The position numbers and the translations under genes are program-made. From positions 1 through 64,000 of the forward strand of contig PGZM01000007.1 of assembly GCA_002841395.1 (NCBI GenBank): DNA of 64,000 bases, given 5' to 3'. The notes below the pieces were generated by a model. That model was not told the DNA's origin. It ran no database searches and saw only the letters and a list, made by a program, of their open reading frames with translations. The stretch is from Firmicutes bacterium HGW-Firmicutes-9. GTDB lineage: Bacteria > Bacillota > Clostridia > Christensenellales > CAG-138. Below, in pieces: positions 7,701-17,135 of the stretch; within the stretch, counting starts at the first letter, position 1, and every line of letters starts with the position of its first letter.

Positions 7701-10700
7701 GGAAGCTTTGAACCCGTGATACTTCGTTTCAATCCGGCTGCGTTCATATGCGCGCAATGCGCTCAACTCGATATCCCGCGAAGTCGCGTATTTTTTTGCA
7801 GACGCAATCAGCGTTTCTTTGTTCTCTGCCGAGATCGTCACAAAACTGACCGAAGCCGAGCGTCCCGGTTGAACCGTCACCCTTGTTCGCAGGCTGATGA
7901 TGGGATCAAGCACCGCACCGACCGTTCCGGAGAGCGGTTGGCTTTGGTGCAGCGCTCGCGGATGCGCCGCGCTGTTACAACGCCCAAGAAACTGCATACG
8001 GTCGGTCTCAAACTCCACCTCTCCCGCTTGATCCGCGCTCTGCACAAGAAATTCGCCAAGCCAGCGTTCTTTTTCCTGCTCCGACCGGGGGCGGCGCTTC
8101 ACGGTCACCATGCCGCTCGGCTTATGGTAATCCGTTTCAATAAAGAGATTGCTAAACGCCATATGCGCCAAATCTGCTGCGTGCGGCGCAAGCACCACCT
8201 CGCAGTAGCTCGTAATCTCGATTGTTTTCGCTTCATCCCCGTGGTTTTTCAACGTGATCCGGCGGATTTCCGCGCTGTCGTCGATTGGAACAAACACTTC
8301 GGTTTGCGTGTCGATTTCTGCGTCGGTACGGCGGTAGACCGCCTTATCATCCGAAAACTCCACCTCGTACGCGTCCGATTTCCGTTGAACAGGCGCATCA
8401 GCTGCCGACCAGACAGCGCCGCTCTCCAGATCGCGCAGATAGAAGAACGTCCCGTAAAGATCGAGTGTGCGATCCTCGCGCCAGCGCGTCATAGAAGTGA
8501 TCTTGTTTTTGCTGTATCCGGTGCCGGAATCCGTCAGCATCACGGAGTAGTTGCCGTTTGACAATACATGCACACGCGGCAGTTCCGTGTCCGGATATCC
8601 GCTCACGCGGACTGGCAGCTCCTGCTTGAAAAACCGGAACGTCAACGGTGTAATCTTTTCTTTGGCAGCTTTGGTCAGAAGAATATTGGCAGGCACTTTC
8701 TCCTGCAGCAGGTGATGATAGGCTCGAATGTCCGGGTTTTCAAAAAACCGCTCCTGCATGCGGTTTTGATGCAGGTAATCGTCGATTGCGAGCAGGCTCA
8801 TGCCCTGATGGTGTGCCATAAAGCTCTTGATCACCACACGCTTTGGTTCAAAGTAGAGCCGTTCTTTCGTATAGTCCGCCGCTTCGTAAAAACCATAGGA
8901 TCCTTCCAACCGTTCACTTTTGAGACGGGTGATGTTTTTCATTGCCTCTTCGGGCGAAACAAGTAGCGCAAGAAATGTCGCATACGGCGCTGTAACAGAA
9001 TCTTCGCTTAGTCCTCGCTTGAGCCCCAACCACGGCACGCCATTTGCTTTGTACTGATAATCGTTTCGTTTATCCAGCGAGTTGTAGGCAGATTCTGAAA
9101 TGCCCCACGGCATGTTTCGCGTCTTTCCGAACCGAATCTGGCTCTTTACGGCAAACGAGTATGTTTCATCCAGCAGGGTATTGCGATAGCTTTTCATGAT
9201 CAGCAGCGGCATGAGATATTCAAACATGGTTCCGGTCCAGGAGACCAGACCTTTGTATCTCCCAACATCGGTCAACGCACGCCCCATCGCAAACCAGTGC
9301 GCGGCAGGGATTTCGCCGCTTGCAATCGCGATATAACTCGCAAGGCGCGCTTCAGACGCAAGCAAATCATAATAGGAGTCCGTCAGCTTGCCGTCCTCAA
9401 GATGGTAACCGATGGAGAAGAGCTTTTTCTTTTCACTATAGAGCGGCAGAAACCGTACCGCAGAGATGAGCGAGCGGACACGATTGATTAAATCTGTATA
9501 CCGCTGTACTGTGTGCCGCGATCGCTCAGCCGATTCTGACAACGCAGTTTGCATGCTGCCCAACCATCGCATGGCCCCTTCTTCCGGCAAGTTCGTCTGT
9601 GACCTTGCCGTGTCGAGCAGACGCGTTGTGAGTGCGAGAGCGGCGCCCAGCCGTGCGGGCAGATCGACAAAGGCGAAGTCCCATTTCAGCGAATCCTGCA
9701 GCGCTTCGAGCGCGTCAAGCCCGTCTGCCGCATGTGCTGCGTCATCAGGCAGCAGCGCGGCAGAATAATAGCTCCGCAGCACTTGAAGTGCGGATTTTAC
9801 CTGCCGTTTTGTCTTTGCCAGCCAAACGTCGTCTTCTCCTGCTGCACAGTCTAGTTGTTCCTCTAGACGCACAAGTGTATCTTCAAAAGTACGCAAGCCG
9901 TTCATTGTGCCGAATCCCGCTTGCGTGACACGCGCTTTTGCGTCTCGCAAGATCTTGAGACAATCCATCGCTTCCGGTGCTTCCGCGCAAGAAAGCGTCG
10001 TGATCAGCCCATCGAACATGCTGATACTCAGCAGTGGCCGCTCGAGATATTCCTGCAATCCCCGTGTCAGCGTCATGAGGTAGCCGGTCAGGTTTCCGCT
10101 GTCAACGGTGGAAATATAGGCGGGATGCAGCGGTCTGAGCGTATCGGTGCTATACCAGTTATACAAATGCCCGTTCCATTTCGACAGGCCTTCAACCGTT
10201 GTAATCGTGCGTTCGACGCGCTCAAACATCTCGATCGTTCCGATAAAGCTAAAGTCCCGCGCGCTCAGCGTCGCGAGCAGGCCAAACCCGATGTTTGTTG
10301 GCGACGTGCGCATCGCTACGCCCCGGTATGGTTCGGCCTGATAGTTATCCGGCGCAAGGTCGTGCGTCTCTTTTCCGGCGAATTCTTCAAAATATCGCCA
10401 GGTTTTACGCGCGATCTTCTGCAGATCTGCGCGTTCGTCTCTGCTTACTTCTTCCGTATCCTTTTTGTCTTTTCCAATTGCATATGCAATCATTGGCGAA
10501 AAAAGCCAGAGTAAAGCGATAGGCACTAGCATCAGCGCCCACGCGCTGCGCAGCCGAATCGCCGCCAGCACTAGGATTGCGCCTGCCTGCCAAAGCGCAG
10601 ATTGCATCCAGATAACGTATCCGCATATTGTCGTGATGCTTCTCGCTTCCGAGTCTGCGGACGTGACCCACTCCAGCAGGTTCTTTTTCGTAATCCAAAG

Positions 10701-13472
10701 CCTTGTCAGCGTCAATATGATCGCGCTGATGTTCAGCCATGCCGTGTACGGCAAAAACGCGATGTCCAGCAGTCCCTGTAACAGCGCGGATTTGAGCGAA
10801 TCGAGCATCGGCACATAACGTCTCGTCCGCGAAGGTTTGCTGAGGACGGAGAGCAGACTGCTTAGAATCGTTCCAATAAACGGCAAAAGTATGGTAAAGA
10901 GCACCATGCCAAGCCAAACCGCAGGATTGCCCGGAAACACGAATACTGCAAGCAATGCAAGCAGCATCAGCGCGGGCGCGATCAGGCTGCGTCGCAGGTT
11001 ATCATAGATTTTCCATTTGGATATCGCAGAAAGTGGGTTTTTGATCGTCCCCATTTCGCCGTCTCGCAGATGCGGCATTAAATAAGAAAGCAGCTGCCAG
11101 TCGCCGCGAATCCATCGCCGCTGCCGCGCCGCATAGGAATGGTATTGCGGGGGATACCCGTCCACCATCGTCAAGTCTGTGGCAAGTCCTGTGCGAAGAT
11201 AAGAACCTTCCAGTAAATCGTGGCTCAACACCGTGTTTTCGGGAATGGTTCCCTTCAGCACTGTTTGGAATGCATTCAGGTCGTAGATGCCCTTGCCCGT
11301 AAAGATCCCCTCGCCAAACAGATCCTGATAGACGTCCGATAGCGCGCCGGAATACGGGTCGATTCCCTCCTGGTTGGTGAAGATACGCGAAAACAGTGTA
11401 TTCCCGGCACTCTCAATTTCGATATGCGGCTGAATCAGTCCGTAACCGCGGGTCACTACGCATCGATTTTCATCGATATAAGGACGGTTCAACGGATGTG
11501 CCATCGTCCCAACCAACCGCTTTGCCATACCGATTGGCAGTACCGTTTCGCTGTCCAGCGTAATGACATAACGGATTTTGCCAAACGGCGGTGTGCCGGA
11601 TGAAGCGCAGATGAAGCTCGTGTCGGATGCGCCCTGCATGAGCTCGTTGAACTCCATAATCGCCCCGCGTTTGCGCTCCCACCCGATCCAAACCTGATTG
11701 CTCGGATTATATTGCCGCTTCCTATGGAAAAAGTAGAATATCTCACCGTCGCCGGCATATGTTTCGTTGAGCAGCGCAACCCCATCCAGCGCCGCGGTAA
11801 GCACCGCGTCGTCACCGGGCAGCCGTTGCGCATCCGCGTCCCCGAACGCACCGATAATCGCAAAATAGAGATTCCTTTCGCGGTTTCGCAGGTAGTGCTC
11901 CTCCATAGACTGCAGCACTTCCGAAACCCTCTTTACATTCGGCAGGAGCGTAGGGATGATCACCATCGTGCTCAGCGCCTCCGGAATACCTTCCTTGAGC
12001 TCCAGCTTCGGTAGAAGCACCGGCTTGATGATATGATTGATTCCCCGGTTGACAAGGTATATCGCGATCTCCGATGCGGGAAGTAGCAGCGCAAGGCCGC
12101 AAAGAATTCCATACACCGTATTCAGCCGTGTTGCAGATAGCGCGCCATACAACGCGCCCGTCGATGCAATCAAGCCTGTAAGCAGCGATATGGAGGTAAG
12201 ATAGAGCCCCCATCTCCTGTTTTTCTGACCGTTTGCATTGCTCGAAAGCTGTTTGCCGGATAATCGGCTCCGAAGCAGCCGCACGCCTGCGTCAACCAGA
12301 TAGTATCCCACATGCCCGGTACGCCCGGAGTCCGTTCCCTCCCCCGCTGCCTCCTCGGCAAGTCTCAGCGCTTCGCGCGCAGCGTGTACCTCGGAACAAT
12401 GGCATTGCGTAGCGATGCGCGAGATTTGTCGCTTATAGGAATCCCGCGTTTCCAAATCCATCCGCGGATACACGCCGTCGCCGCCCGTACGGAGAATCTG
12501 CTCAATCCGGCTCGCAGCGGGCAGCATCGCCGCCCAGTCCAGCGAGGAGAAATAGTGCAAGCGCTTGATGCTGCTCTCCATGGCGATGGTCGCAAGCGAC
12601 TGCGCACTGTGCTCCAACTGCGTCACTTCGTCGATTGATGTGCCGAGCTTGGAAAGCGTCGTATTGAGGTGCTGAATCGCAATTGTCGGGTTTCGTTCCG
12701 ACCTTCGCAACCGAAAGCAGAGGTGCTCTGCAAAAGTTGAATCGACGCCGGCGCTTGCCTTTTCGAGAAATCCAATCGCAGCCTGAAACTTCGTCAGTCT
12801 TTCGGATGTGTCCTCTAAAAATTCGTTATATACCTTGTCGGCTCTCTCGCGGCTCCTGGTCTCTGCAATGATATCCTCACAAAGGCAGCGAATATCTTCG
12901 AGGTTCACGAGGCGCAGCACAATCGGCAGCACGCGCACTTCACGTTCCAGTAGTATGTTCTTTGTCTGATAAGCCGAAAAGTAGTCTGTAAGCGCAGTAT
13001 CGTCGAGCGTGTCGTTTGCTCCGGAAATCAACTCCACCGCCATAGCAAACACGCGCGCATAGCCTTTATAAGGCCCGGATTGCAGCACGGGCAAACGAAG
13101 ATAGTCTTTTTTGCGCAATTCCGAAAGTAAGATGCGATATTGCGACTCTACGACATAAAAGTTATCCAGCAGCCACTCTGCCGACGCCGGCACTTCGATT
13201 TTTTTCAATAAATCCGCGTTCAAATCTGCACAAGCCGACTGGATGAGTTTGAAATTGCTTTTTAGTCGTGGAAGCGGCCAATCATGCGAATAATGCTTCT
13301 TCGAAGCAATGTGCGCAATTGTCGCCTGCCGCGCGTAGATATGCGGGTCTTCAACGGAATGTGCCACCACCCGGTTTCTTCCACCGCGTTCCCGCAGGTA
13401 AAGGATGAGTAGAATGATAGAAATCAAAAAAGCACCTAACGAAAATAAGATGCCTATACTGATGGTATTCAT
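4767..13472 (-). CDS. ndvB: cyclic beta-1,2-glucan synthase (NdvB/ChvB type)
   Basis: A 2901-residue multidomain membrane enzyme that builds cyclic beta-1,2-glucan from UDP-glucose. The ATG at 13472 follows GGAAGGAG; a TTG at 13491-13493 overlaps that site and is less likely. Order: N-terminal helix (~5-30), helical region, membrane segments (~425-475), GT84 glycosyltransferase domain (~500-820; acidic ITLDSETVLPIG near 636 and MAHPLNRP), more membrane segments (~825-990), glycoamylase-like domain (~1030-1490), two GH94-type beta-sandwich regions (~1620-2360), and a C-terminal GH94 phosphorylase domain with GGDWNDGMN near 2579. In proteobacterial Cgs this last domain controls ring size. Length equals known family members (~2800). 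Monocistronic, with a terminator at 4726 and a structured leader at 13500-13665. Product chemistry is inferred from the family. Confidence 0.93.
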   Translation of the reverse strand: MNTISIGILFSLGAFLISIILLILYLRERGGRNRVVAHSVEDPHIYARQATIAHIASKKHYSHDWPLPRLKSNFKLIQSACADLNADLLKKIEVPASAEWLLDNFYVVESQYRILLSELRKKDYLRLPVLQSGPYKGYARVFAMAVELISGANDTLDDTALTDYFSAYQTKNILLEREVRVLPIVLRLVNLEDIRCLCEDIIAETRSRERADKVYNEFLEDTSERLTKFQAAIGFLEKASAGVDSTFAEHLCFRLRRSERNPTIAIQHLNTTLSKLGTSIDEVTQLEHSAQSLATIAMESSIKRLHYFSSLDWAAMLPAASRIEQILRTGGDGVYPRMDLETRDSYKRQISRIATQCHCSEVHAAREALRLAEEAAGEGTDSGRTGHVGYYLVDAGVRLLRSRLSGKQLSSNANGQKNRRWGLYLTSISLLTGLIASTGALYGALSATRLNTVYGILCGLALLLPASEIAIYLVNRGINHIIKPVLLPKLELKEGIPEALSTMVIIPTLLPNVKRVSEVLQSMEEHYLRNRERNLYFAIIGAFGDADAQRLPGDDAVLTAALDGVALLNETYAGDGEIFYFFHRKRQYNPSNQVWIGWERKRGAIMEFNELMQGASDTSFICASSGTPPFGKIRYVITLDSETVLPIGMAKRLVGTMAHPLNRPYIDENRCVVTRGYGLIQPHIEIESAGNTLFSRIFTNQEGIDPYSGALSDVYQDLFGEGIFTGKGIYDLNAFQTVLKGTIPENTVLSHDLLEGSYLRTGLATDLTMVDGYPPQYHSYAARQRRWIRGDWQLLSYLMPHLRDGEMGTIKNPLSAISKWKIYDNLRRSLIAPALMLLALLAVFVFPGNPAVWLGMVLFTILLPFIGTILSSLLSVLSKPSRTRRYVPMLDSLKSALLQGLLDIAFLPYTAWLNISAIILTLTRLWITKKNLLEWVTSADSEARSITTICGYVIWMQSALWQAGAILVLAAIRLRSAWALMLVPIALLWLFSPMIAYAIGKDKKDTEEVSRDERADLQKIARKTWRYFEEFAGKETHDLAPDNYQAEPYRGVAMRTSPTNIGFGLLATLSARDFSFIGTIEMFERVERTITTVEGLSKWNGHLYNWYSTDTLRPLHPAYISTVDSGNLTGYLMTLTRGLQEYLERPLLSISMFDGLITTLSCAEAPEAMDCLKILRDAKARVTQAGFGTMNGLRTFEDTLVRLEEQLDCAAGEDDVWLAKTKRQVKSALQVLRSYYSAALLPDDAAHAADGLDALEALQDSLKWDFAFVDLPARLGAALALTTRLLDTARSQTNLPEEGAMRWLGSMQTALSESAERSRHTVQRYTDLINRVRSLISAVRFLPLYSEKKKLFSIGYHLEDGKLTDSYYDLLASEARLASYIAIASGEIPAAHWFAMGRALTDVGRYKGLVSWTGTMFEYLMPLLIMKSYRNTLLDETYSFAVKSQIRFGKTRNMPWGISESAYNSLDKRNDYQYKANGVPWLGLKRGLSEDSVTAPYATFLALLVSPEEAMKNITRLKSERLEGSYGFYEAADYTKERLYFEPKRVVIKSFMAHHQGMSLLAIDDYLHQNRMQERFFENPDIRAYHHLLQEKVPANILLTKAAKEKITPLTFRFFKQELPVRVSGYPDTELPRVHVLSNGNYSVMLTDSGTGYSKNKITSMTRWREDRTLDLYGTFFYLRDLESGAVWSAADAPVQRKSDAYEVEFSDDKAVYRRTDAEIDTQTEVFVPIDDSAEIRRITLKNHGDEAKTIEITSYCEVVLAPHAADLAHMAFSNLFIETDYHKPSGMVTVKRRPRSEQEKERWLGEFLVQSADQAGEVEFETDRMQFLGRCNSAAHPRALHQSQPLSGTVGAVLDPIISLRTRVTVQPGRSASVSFVTISAENKETLIASAKKYATSRDIELSALRAYERSRIETKYHGFKASDIVLYLNMLSHILFLSPLRRTYSDQIALNHRGQSALWRYSISGDLPILLVELKTETQVSLLHEAIKAYEYWGIMDVSVDLVVVVNEEHSYLSPLRDLVTGIVESHRRYTEDLCTDDVVLLNRKDLSDEDMSLLISSSRIYLQGGNGSMEAQLSILREHQLPARMRLTKDALVDLPAIVQEPSLLYDNGIGGFRPDGKEYCLRLEHENTPAPWINVVTNPKFGFIVSESGSGYTWCENSHEFRLTPWSNDAVSDPPSEAIYICDTETGQVFTPTALPVRDHNAYHVRHGFGYSVFAHTCLGIAQTLTQFVTVEDTVKISHLDLKNTTGQARRLSVTYYLRPVLGVSDQATAMHMQSSLTESGVLLMTNPYNENFPGRVCYLDCSERVRTVTGDRKEFFGSGGPEAPECLVRERLSGTLGIGLDPCGAMQIDLELQPGEEKTVVFLLGIANDANEVGQVSDRYLDAQKARLALEAVTAGWEEALGRVRVETPDTAMNLLQNGWLLYQVIASRLWARTGFYQSGGAFGFRDQLQDVLAVVATKPELAREQILLHARHQFTEGDVQHWWHEPMGNGVRTRFSDDFLWLPYVTAAYIRISGDRAILQEQIAFLESAPLGELERERYELPAQSNERATLYEHCMRAIRRGLQFGEHGLPLIGGGDWNDGMNAVGEKGFGESVWLGWFLSKVLEAFSPICRQQGDEDTTRLLLDTRKMLLLNIEEHAWDGGWYRRAYFDDGSALGSIHNQDCKIDSIAQSWSVLSRGGDAVRAKKAMHALEDYLVSREDGLIKLLTPPFDQGMSEPGYIKGYVPGVRENGGQYTHAAAWAIIAFAMLGEGDKALALYDLINPIHHTSTYRGYAKYKAEPYTLAADVYAVWPHTGRGGWSWYTGAAGWLYRAGLESILGMQKEGDSLVIEPSIPASWQEYVVHYRHQNTMYHIFVRNPHRVQSGVVRITLDGVIVQGAVLLTDDRKEHQIEVLMG

Positions 13473-13499
13473 TTGTTCCAGAGCTCCTTCCAATCCGGC

Positions 13500-13665
13500 G
13501 TTCCTTTTCGGAACAACTGCCGGCGCGTCATGGTACTATCTGCCTTAAAGGAGCATTGGTCGGGTTACTACGCCGCTTGGCGTGTGTGCCCATGGCTTCC
13601 TGCGCCCGGTATTTTGCACCGCGTTACTTTACTGCTTGCCTAAAGTTTCCTTTCCAAAACATTGC
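13500..13665 (-). promoter_or_regulatory. structured 5' leader of the glucan synthase mRNA, unidentified
   Basis: Read on the minus strand, this GC-rich block just upstream of the gene is full of nested pairing. There is ACTTTA/TAAAGT near the 5' end, CGGT/ACCG around GCAAAAT, ACGCC-AAGC-GGCGT, and a long hairpin directly before the ribosome site (CCGGC/GCCGG enclosing GTTCC-GAAAA-GGAAC). The surrounding spacer is AT-rich, so the composition change is sharp. A segment reading GGGCGCAGGAAGCC loosely recalls the core of c-di-GMP-I riboswitches, but the expected companion segments do not line up. I call it a candidate regulatory RNA of unknown class. Confidence 0.45.
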
Positions 13666-14224
13666 TATCAATAATACACCTCGAACAATAACTCATTGTT
13701 AACGGATGCTTGCTATTATTATACGCTATTTTTTCATCTTTCGCTTGAAACACTGAAATATTACAACGCGTTACTTCAAACGTCTTGGTGGTAATAATCA
13801 TTTTTTCCATTTCATAAAAATAAAATAGTACGTCTTATACATTGTATTATAATTATCATTATTATTCGTATTCTACTAGCATAATTCGTTTGAATGGGTT
13901 ATGATGGAATAAACAATAATCCTATCATGCCTAGAGCAGCAGGAAACATTTAACCTTTTTTCATTCAAATAACGTATGAAAATAAGATTAGAAACGGCAT
14001 ACACTTCCATCATTTCTTCTCTGTCGTGAATTGTCGATGTAAAACTGTTTTATCCTGTTTCTTTCCAAACTTACCGTTTGCAGTCTTCACAAGTCGAAGA
14101 CGCCTGCACCGCGAGACAACGTCAATTTTGTTCGTGCCGGGAGTATTCCCGAGTCGGGCAAATCTACAAGCATTGCGATCGTGTTCCCCGCTGATTCAGC
14201 GAATGACCGTTGGCAAAGCAGAAT
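13666..14224. other. AT-rich intergenic spacer
   Basis: About 560 bases between divergent genes, strongly AT-rich from 13680 to 14000 and presumably holding both promoters. I see no open frame with a ribosome site, no clear consensus promoter pair and no repeat. Confidence 0.5.
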
Positions 14225-16798
14225 ATGGATGATCATAAAATGCATTCAAGTAAGAAATCAAAAGCCGCATCCGCACTTCTGACGGGGTTTGCCCGGTTAT
14301 CTGCGGTGCCGGACAAGTCCGGCAACATTCGTGATTTCTTGTTTACGCAAGCAAGCCCTTCTTTTGAAAAATTCTTACCGTTTCGGCGGACGTCGATCGT
14401 TGGCAGAACTTTGACAGAAATATTCCGCTTGCTTGCCGGGTCGCAGGACGACCGACTGCCGATGCTGATAAATGCCGCGCTCCAATATGGAAACGTCGAA
14501 TTTGATCTCTATTTCGCGCGTCAACAGCGCTGGGTGAATGTAATCGCCTTCTGCGACGAACAGCAGACAATGAGTCTCATCCTGTATGACCGAACGATAC
14601 AAAAGAACGCCGAGCTGTTGTTGAACGATGAGGCACAGAAAATGCGTCAGCTGTTCAACTCCAATATCGATGCGATTATCGTGATTCGCCAGAGCGACTG
14701 GCGCATAGTCGATGTCAACGATAGCTTTCTCGCGCTTTCCAGCTGCAAGCGAGATGAATTGATCGGCAGCAGCACCGCGGAGTTATTCCTTTTCCCCAAC
14801 GGTAACGGACACCAGGCCCTTGCCGAAGAGATTGAACGCACTGGTTGGATCGACAATGTCGAAATCCAAATTCGCAAAAAAAACGGCGCTACTGCAGCAA
14901 GCCTGATATCCGCTACAACGATACTTTTTGGTGACGAACCGCATATCTATTTTACGATTCGCGATATCTCCACGCGCAGCAGCGACCATGAAGCGCTTGT
15001 CATTTCCGAGGCGAATTACCGGAGGCTGTTTGAAGCGGCAAAGGACGGGATCCTCATTCTGGATGCGGAAAGCGGAAAGGTTATGAGTGTAAATCCATTC
15101 CTTACCGACCTGTTGGGGTATTCAAAAGAACAGATTCTGGAAAAGAGCATCTGGGAGCTTGGTTTATTCAAAGATATTCTGGCAAATCGCGATAAGTTTT
15201 TAGAACTGCAAAGCAAAGAATACGTACGTTATGAAGATCTTCCGCTACAGACAGCCGACGGACGAACCGCTCAAGTGGAATTCGTGAGCAATGTTTATCT
15301 GGTTGGAAAACACAAGGTGATCCAGTGCAATATTCGCGATATCACCGAACGGAAAAGACTGGAAACAGCGCTTGAGAAAGAAAAGCGCATATACGAAATC
15401 ACGCTCATCTCCGTTGGCGACGGGGTGATCTCCTGCGACAATCAAAATCGTATCGTCTTTCTCAACAAAGCCGCGGAACTGTTGACGGGCTGGGAAGCGG
15501 AGAGCGCGAAAAACCAGCAGCTGGAAACCGTGTTTTCCGTGGTCGAAGAGTGCACGCGCAGAGTAAGAAGCCGTATTACAAACCAAGCAAACGAGGATGA
15601 GCCCGTTTTAGAACGAGGGCTTCACATCCTGCTGATCTCGAAATTCGGCATCGAGCGGCCAATCGAATACACCGTTTCGCCGATCATCGACGAAACTGGC
15701 GTAACGGTCGGCAGCGTAGTTGTGTTCCGTGACTTTTCCGAGCAGCGGCGCGAGGAGAAGAAGATTGAGTTTCTCAGCTATCATGATCAATTGACCGGTC
15801 TTTTCAATCGCAGATTCTACGAAGAAGAATTGAACCGGTTGGATACGAAACGAAACCTCCCAATCGCAATCGTGATGGGCGATGTCAACGGATTGAAGTT
15901 GATCAACGATTCATTCGGGCATCTTGCCGGAGATGAACTTTTGAAAAAAGTAGCGATCGTCATGCAGACTGCCTGCAGAGCAGATGATATATTAGCGCGG
16001 CTTGGCGGGGATGAATTTGTCATCATATTACCAAAAACAGACACCAAAGGAGCTGAACAGCTAATTCAGCGCATCAAAGACAGATTGGAAAACGAAAAAG
16101 TCGGCGCAATTGACCTTTCCGTCTCCTTTGGGTACGAAGTTAAAGCAAACGAAACCGACAGCATGCAGGAAATCTTCAAAAGCGCGGAGGATCATCTCTA
16201 CCGTCACAAACTCAGTGAAAGCATGAGCATGCGCCACCAGACAATCAACCTCATACTGAATGCCCTGTTTGAAAAGAATCCGCGCGAACTGATGCATTCC
16301 AAACGTGTTGGCGAGATAGCCGAACAGATGGCTACACAGATGGGGCTTAGCGAAGAAACCATTCATAATCTGAAGACCGCCGGCATGATGCATGATATTG
16401 GAAAAATCGGCATCGATGAGTCGATTCTCAATAAACCAGGTCGGCTGACTGACACAGAATGGGAAGAAATCAAGCGACACCCTGAAATCGGCTACCGCAT
16501 CTTAAACACCGTCAGCGAATTTTCGGATATCGCGACATGTGTTTTGGAACATCATGAGCACTGGGATGGAAAAGGGTATCCGCGAGGATTAAAAGGCGAC
16601 CAAATTTCATTGGAGGCGCGAATTGTCGGATTTGCGGATGCTTATGATGCCATGACTACCAGCAGGACTTACCGAAGCGCGCTTGATGAAAAGAGAGCTT
16701 TGGAGGAAATCCAACGATGCGCCGGTACACAATTTGATCCGGATATCGTTCAACTGTTTACTGATGAAATATGGAATTCTGCAATAATGCGTGAGTGA
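14225..16798 (+). CDS. multi-PAS GGDEF/HD-GYP c-di-GMP signalling protein
   Basis: About 857 residues, soluble, with no membrane segment. Four PAS-type sensor regions occupy roughly 10-120, 135-245, 255-375 and 380-505. A GGDEF domain follows (~505-680; LINDSFGHLAGDELL and an intact RLGGDEF near 592), then an HD-GYP phosphodiesterase (~690-857; HDIGKIGIDESILNKPGR near 722, HHEHWDGKGYPRG near 775). Both catalytic signatures are complete, so it could make and degrade c-di-GMP under PAS control. The start is uncertain: no ribosome site is visible before the ATGs at 14225 or 14240 or the TTG at 14210. It shares architecture with the product at 27234-30338. It is a single-gene unit with a terminator at its stop codon. 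Confidence 0.9.
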   Translation: MDDHKMHSSKKSKAASALLTGFARLSAVPDKSGNIRDFLFTQASPSFEKFLPFRRTSIVGRTLTEIFRLLAGSQDDRLPMLINAALQYGNVEFDLYFARQQRWVNVIAFCDEQQTMSLILYDRTIQKNAELLLNDEAQKMRQLFNSNIDAIIVIRQSDWRIVDVNDSFLALSSCKRDELIGSSTAELFLFPNGNGHQALAEEIERTGWIDNVEIQIRKKNGATAASLISATTILFGDEPHIYFTIRDISTRSSDHEALVISEANYRRLFEAAKDGILILDAESGKVMSVNPFLTDLLGYSKEQILEKSIWELGLFKDILANRDKFLELQSKEYVRYEDLPLQTADGRTAQVEFVSNVYLVGKHKVIQCNIRDITERKRLETALEKEKRIYEITLISVGDGVISCDNQNRIVFLNKAAELLTGWEAESAKNQQLETVFSVVEECTRRVRSRITNQANEDEPVLERGLHILLISKFGIERPIEYTVSPIIDETGVTVGSVVVFRDFSEQRREEKKIEFLSYHDQLTGLFNRRFYEEELNRLDTKRNLPIAIVMGDVNGLKLINDSFGHLAGDELLKKVAIVMQTACRADDILARLGGDEFVIILPKTDTKGAEQLIQRIKDRLENEKVGAIDLSVSFGYEVKANETDSMQEIFKSAEDHLYRHKLSESMSMRHQTINLILNALFEKNPRELMHSKRVGEIAEQMATQMGLSEETIHNLKTAGMMHDIGKIGIDESILNKPGRLTDTEWEEIKRHPEIGYRILNTVSEFSDIATCVLEHHEHWDGKGYPRGLKGDQISLEARIVGFADAYDAMTTSRTYRSALDEKRALEEIQRCAGTQFDPDIVQLFTDEIWNSAIMRE

Positions 16799-16828
16799 TG
16801 AATCTTGCTAATATGCAAGATTCATTAT
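16799..16828 (+). terminator. terminator of the GGDEF/HD-GYP gene
   Basis: A 10-bp perfect stem, TGAATCTTGC / GCAAGATTCA, with a 6-base loop begins directly after the stop codon and is followed by TTATTG. The T-run is weak. Confidence 0.65.
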
Positions 16829-16946
16829 TGTCTAGCGGAACTTCACCTGAGTTACGACTAGTTGTCAATCCGAATTTGACAGGCAAGCACTTTCGTTTGA
16901 TTCATTTTCAGTTTATTGTTATTTAGCTTCTGCTCACTTACAATGG

Positions 16947-16978
16947 AAACGACTCCCCAAACGGGGAGTCGTTTTTTC
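16947..16978 (+). terminator. strong factor-independent terminator
   Basis: The stem AAACGACTCCCC / GGGGAGTCGTTT is followed by six T. On the minus strand the AAA before the stem gives only a short T-run. It backs up the hairpin at 16799. The rest of 16829-17135 shows no gene. Confidence 0.85.
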
Positions 16979-17135
16979 TGTTTCATGCTGTACCAATAAT
17001 CATATTAATACGAACAAGCCCACTACGTGGTTTTTCGCTGTTGCAAGTTCAGGTGTCTAATCTGTCGATTTCGCGCACCTCTTGCCCTCACAGGTGCTGT
17101 TTTCTGAGATACTACTCTCCAAAAAGCCTGCCCCA

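Noticed and set aside
13500-13665. c-di-GMP-I riboswitch
   Set aside because: Only one short segment resembles the core; the tetraloop helix and 3' receptor segment are not found, so I left it as an unidentified leader.
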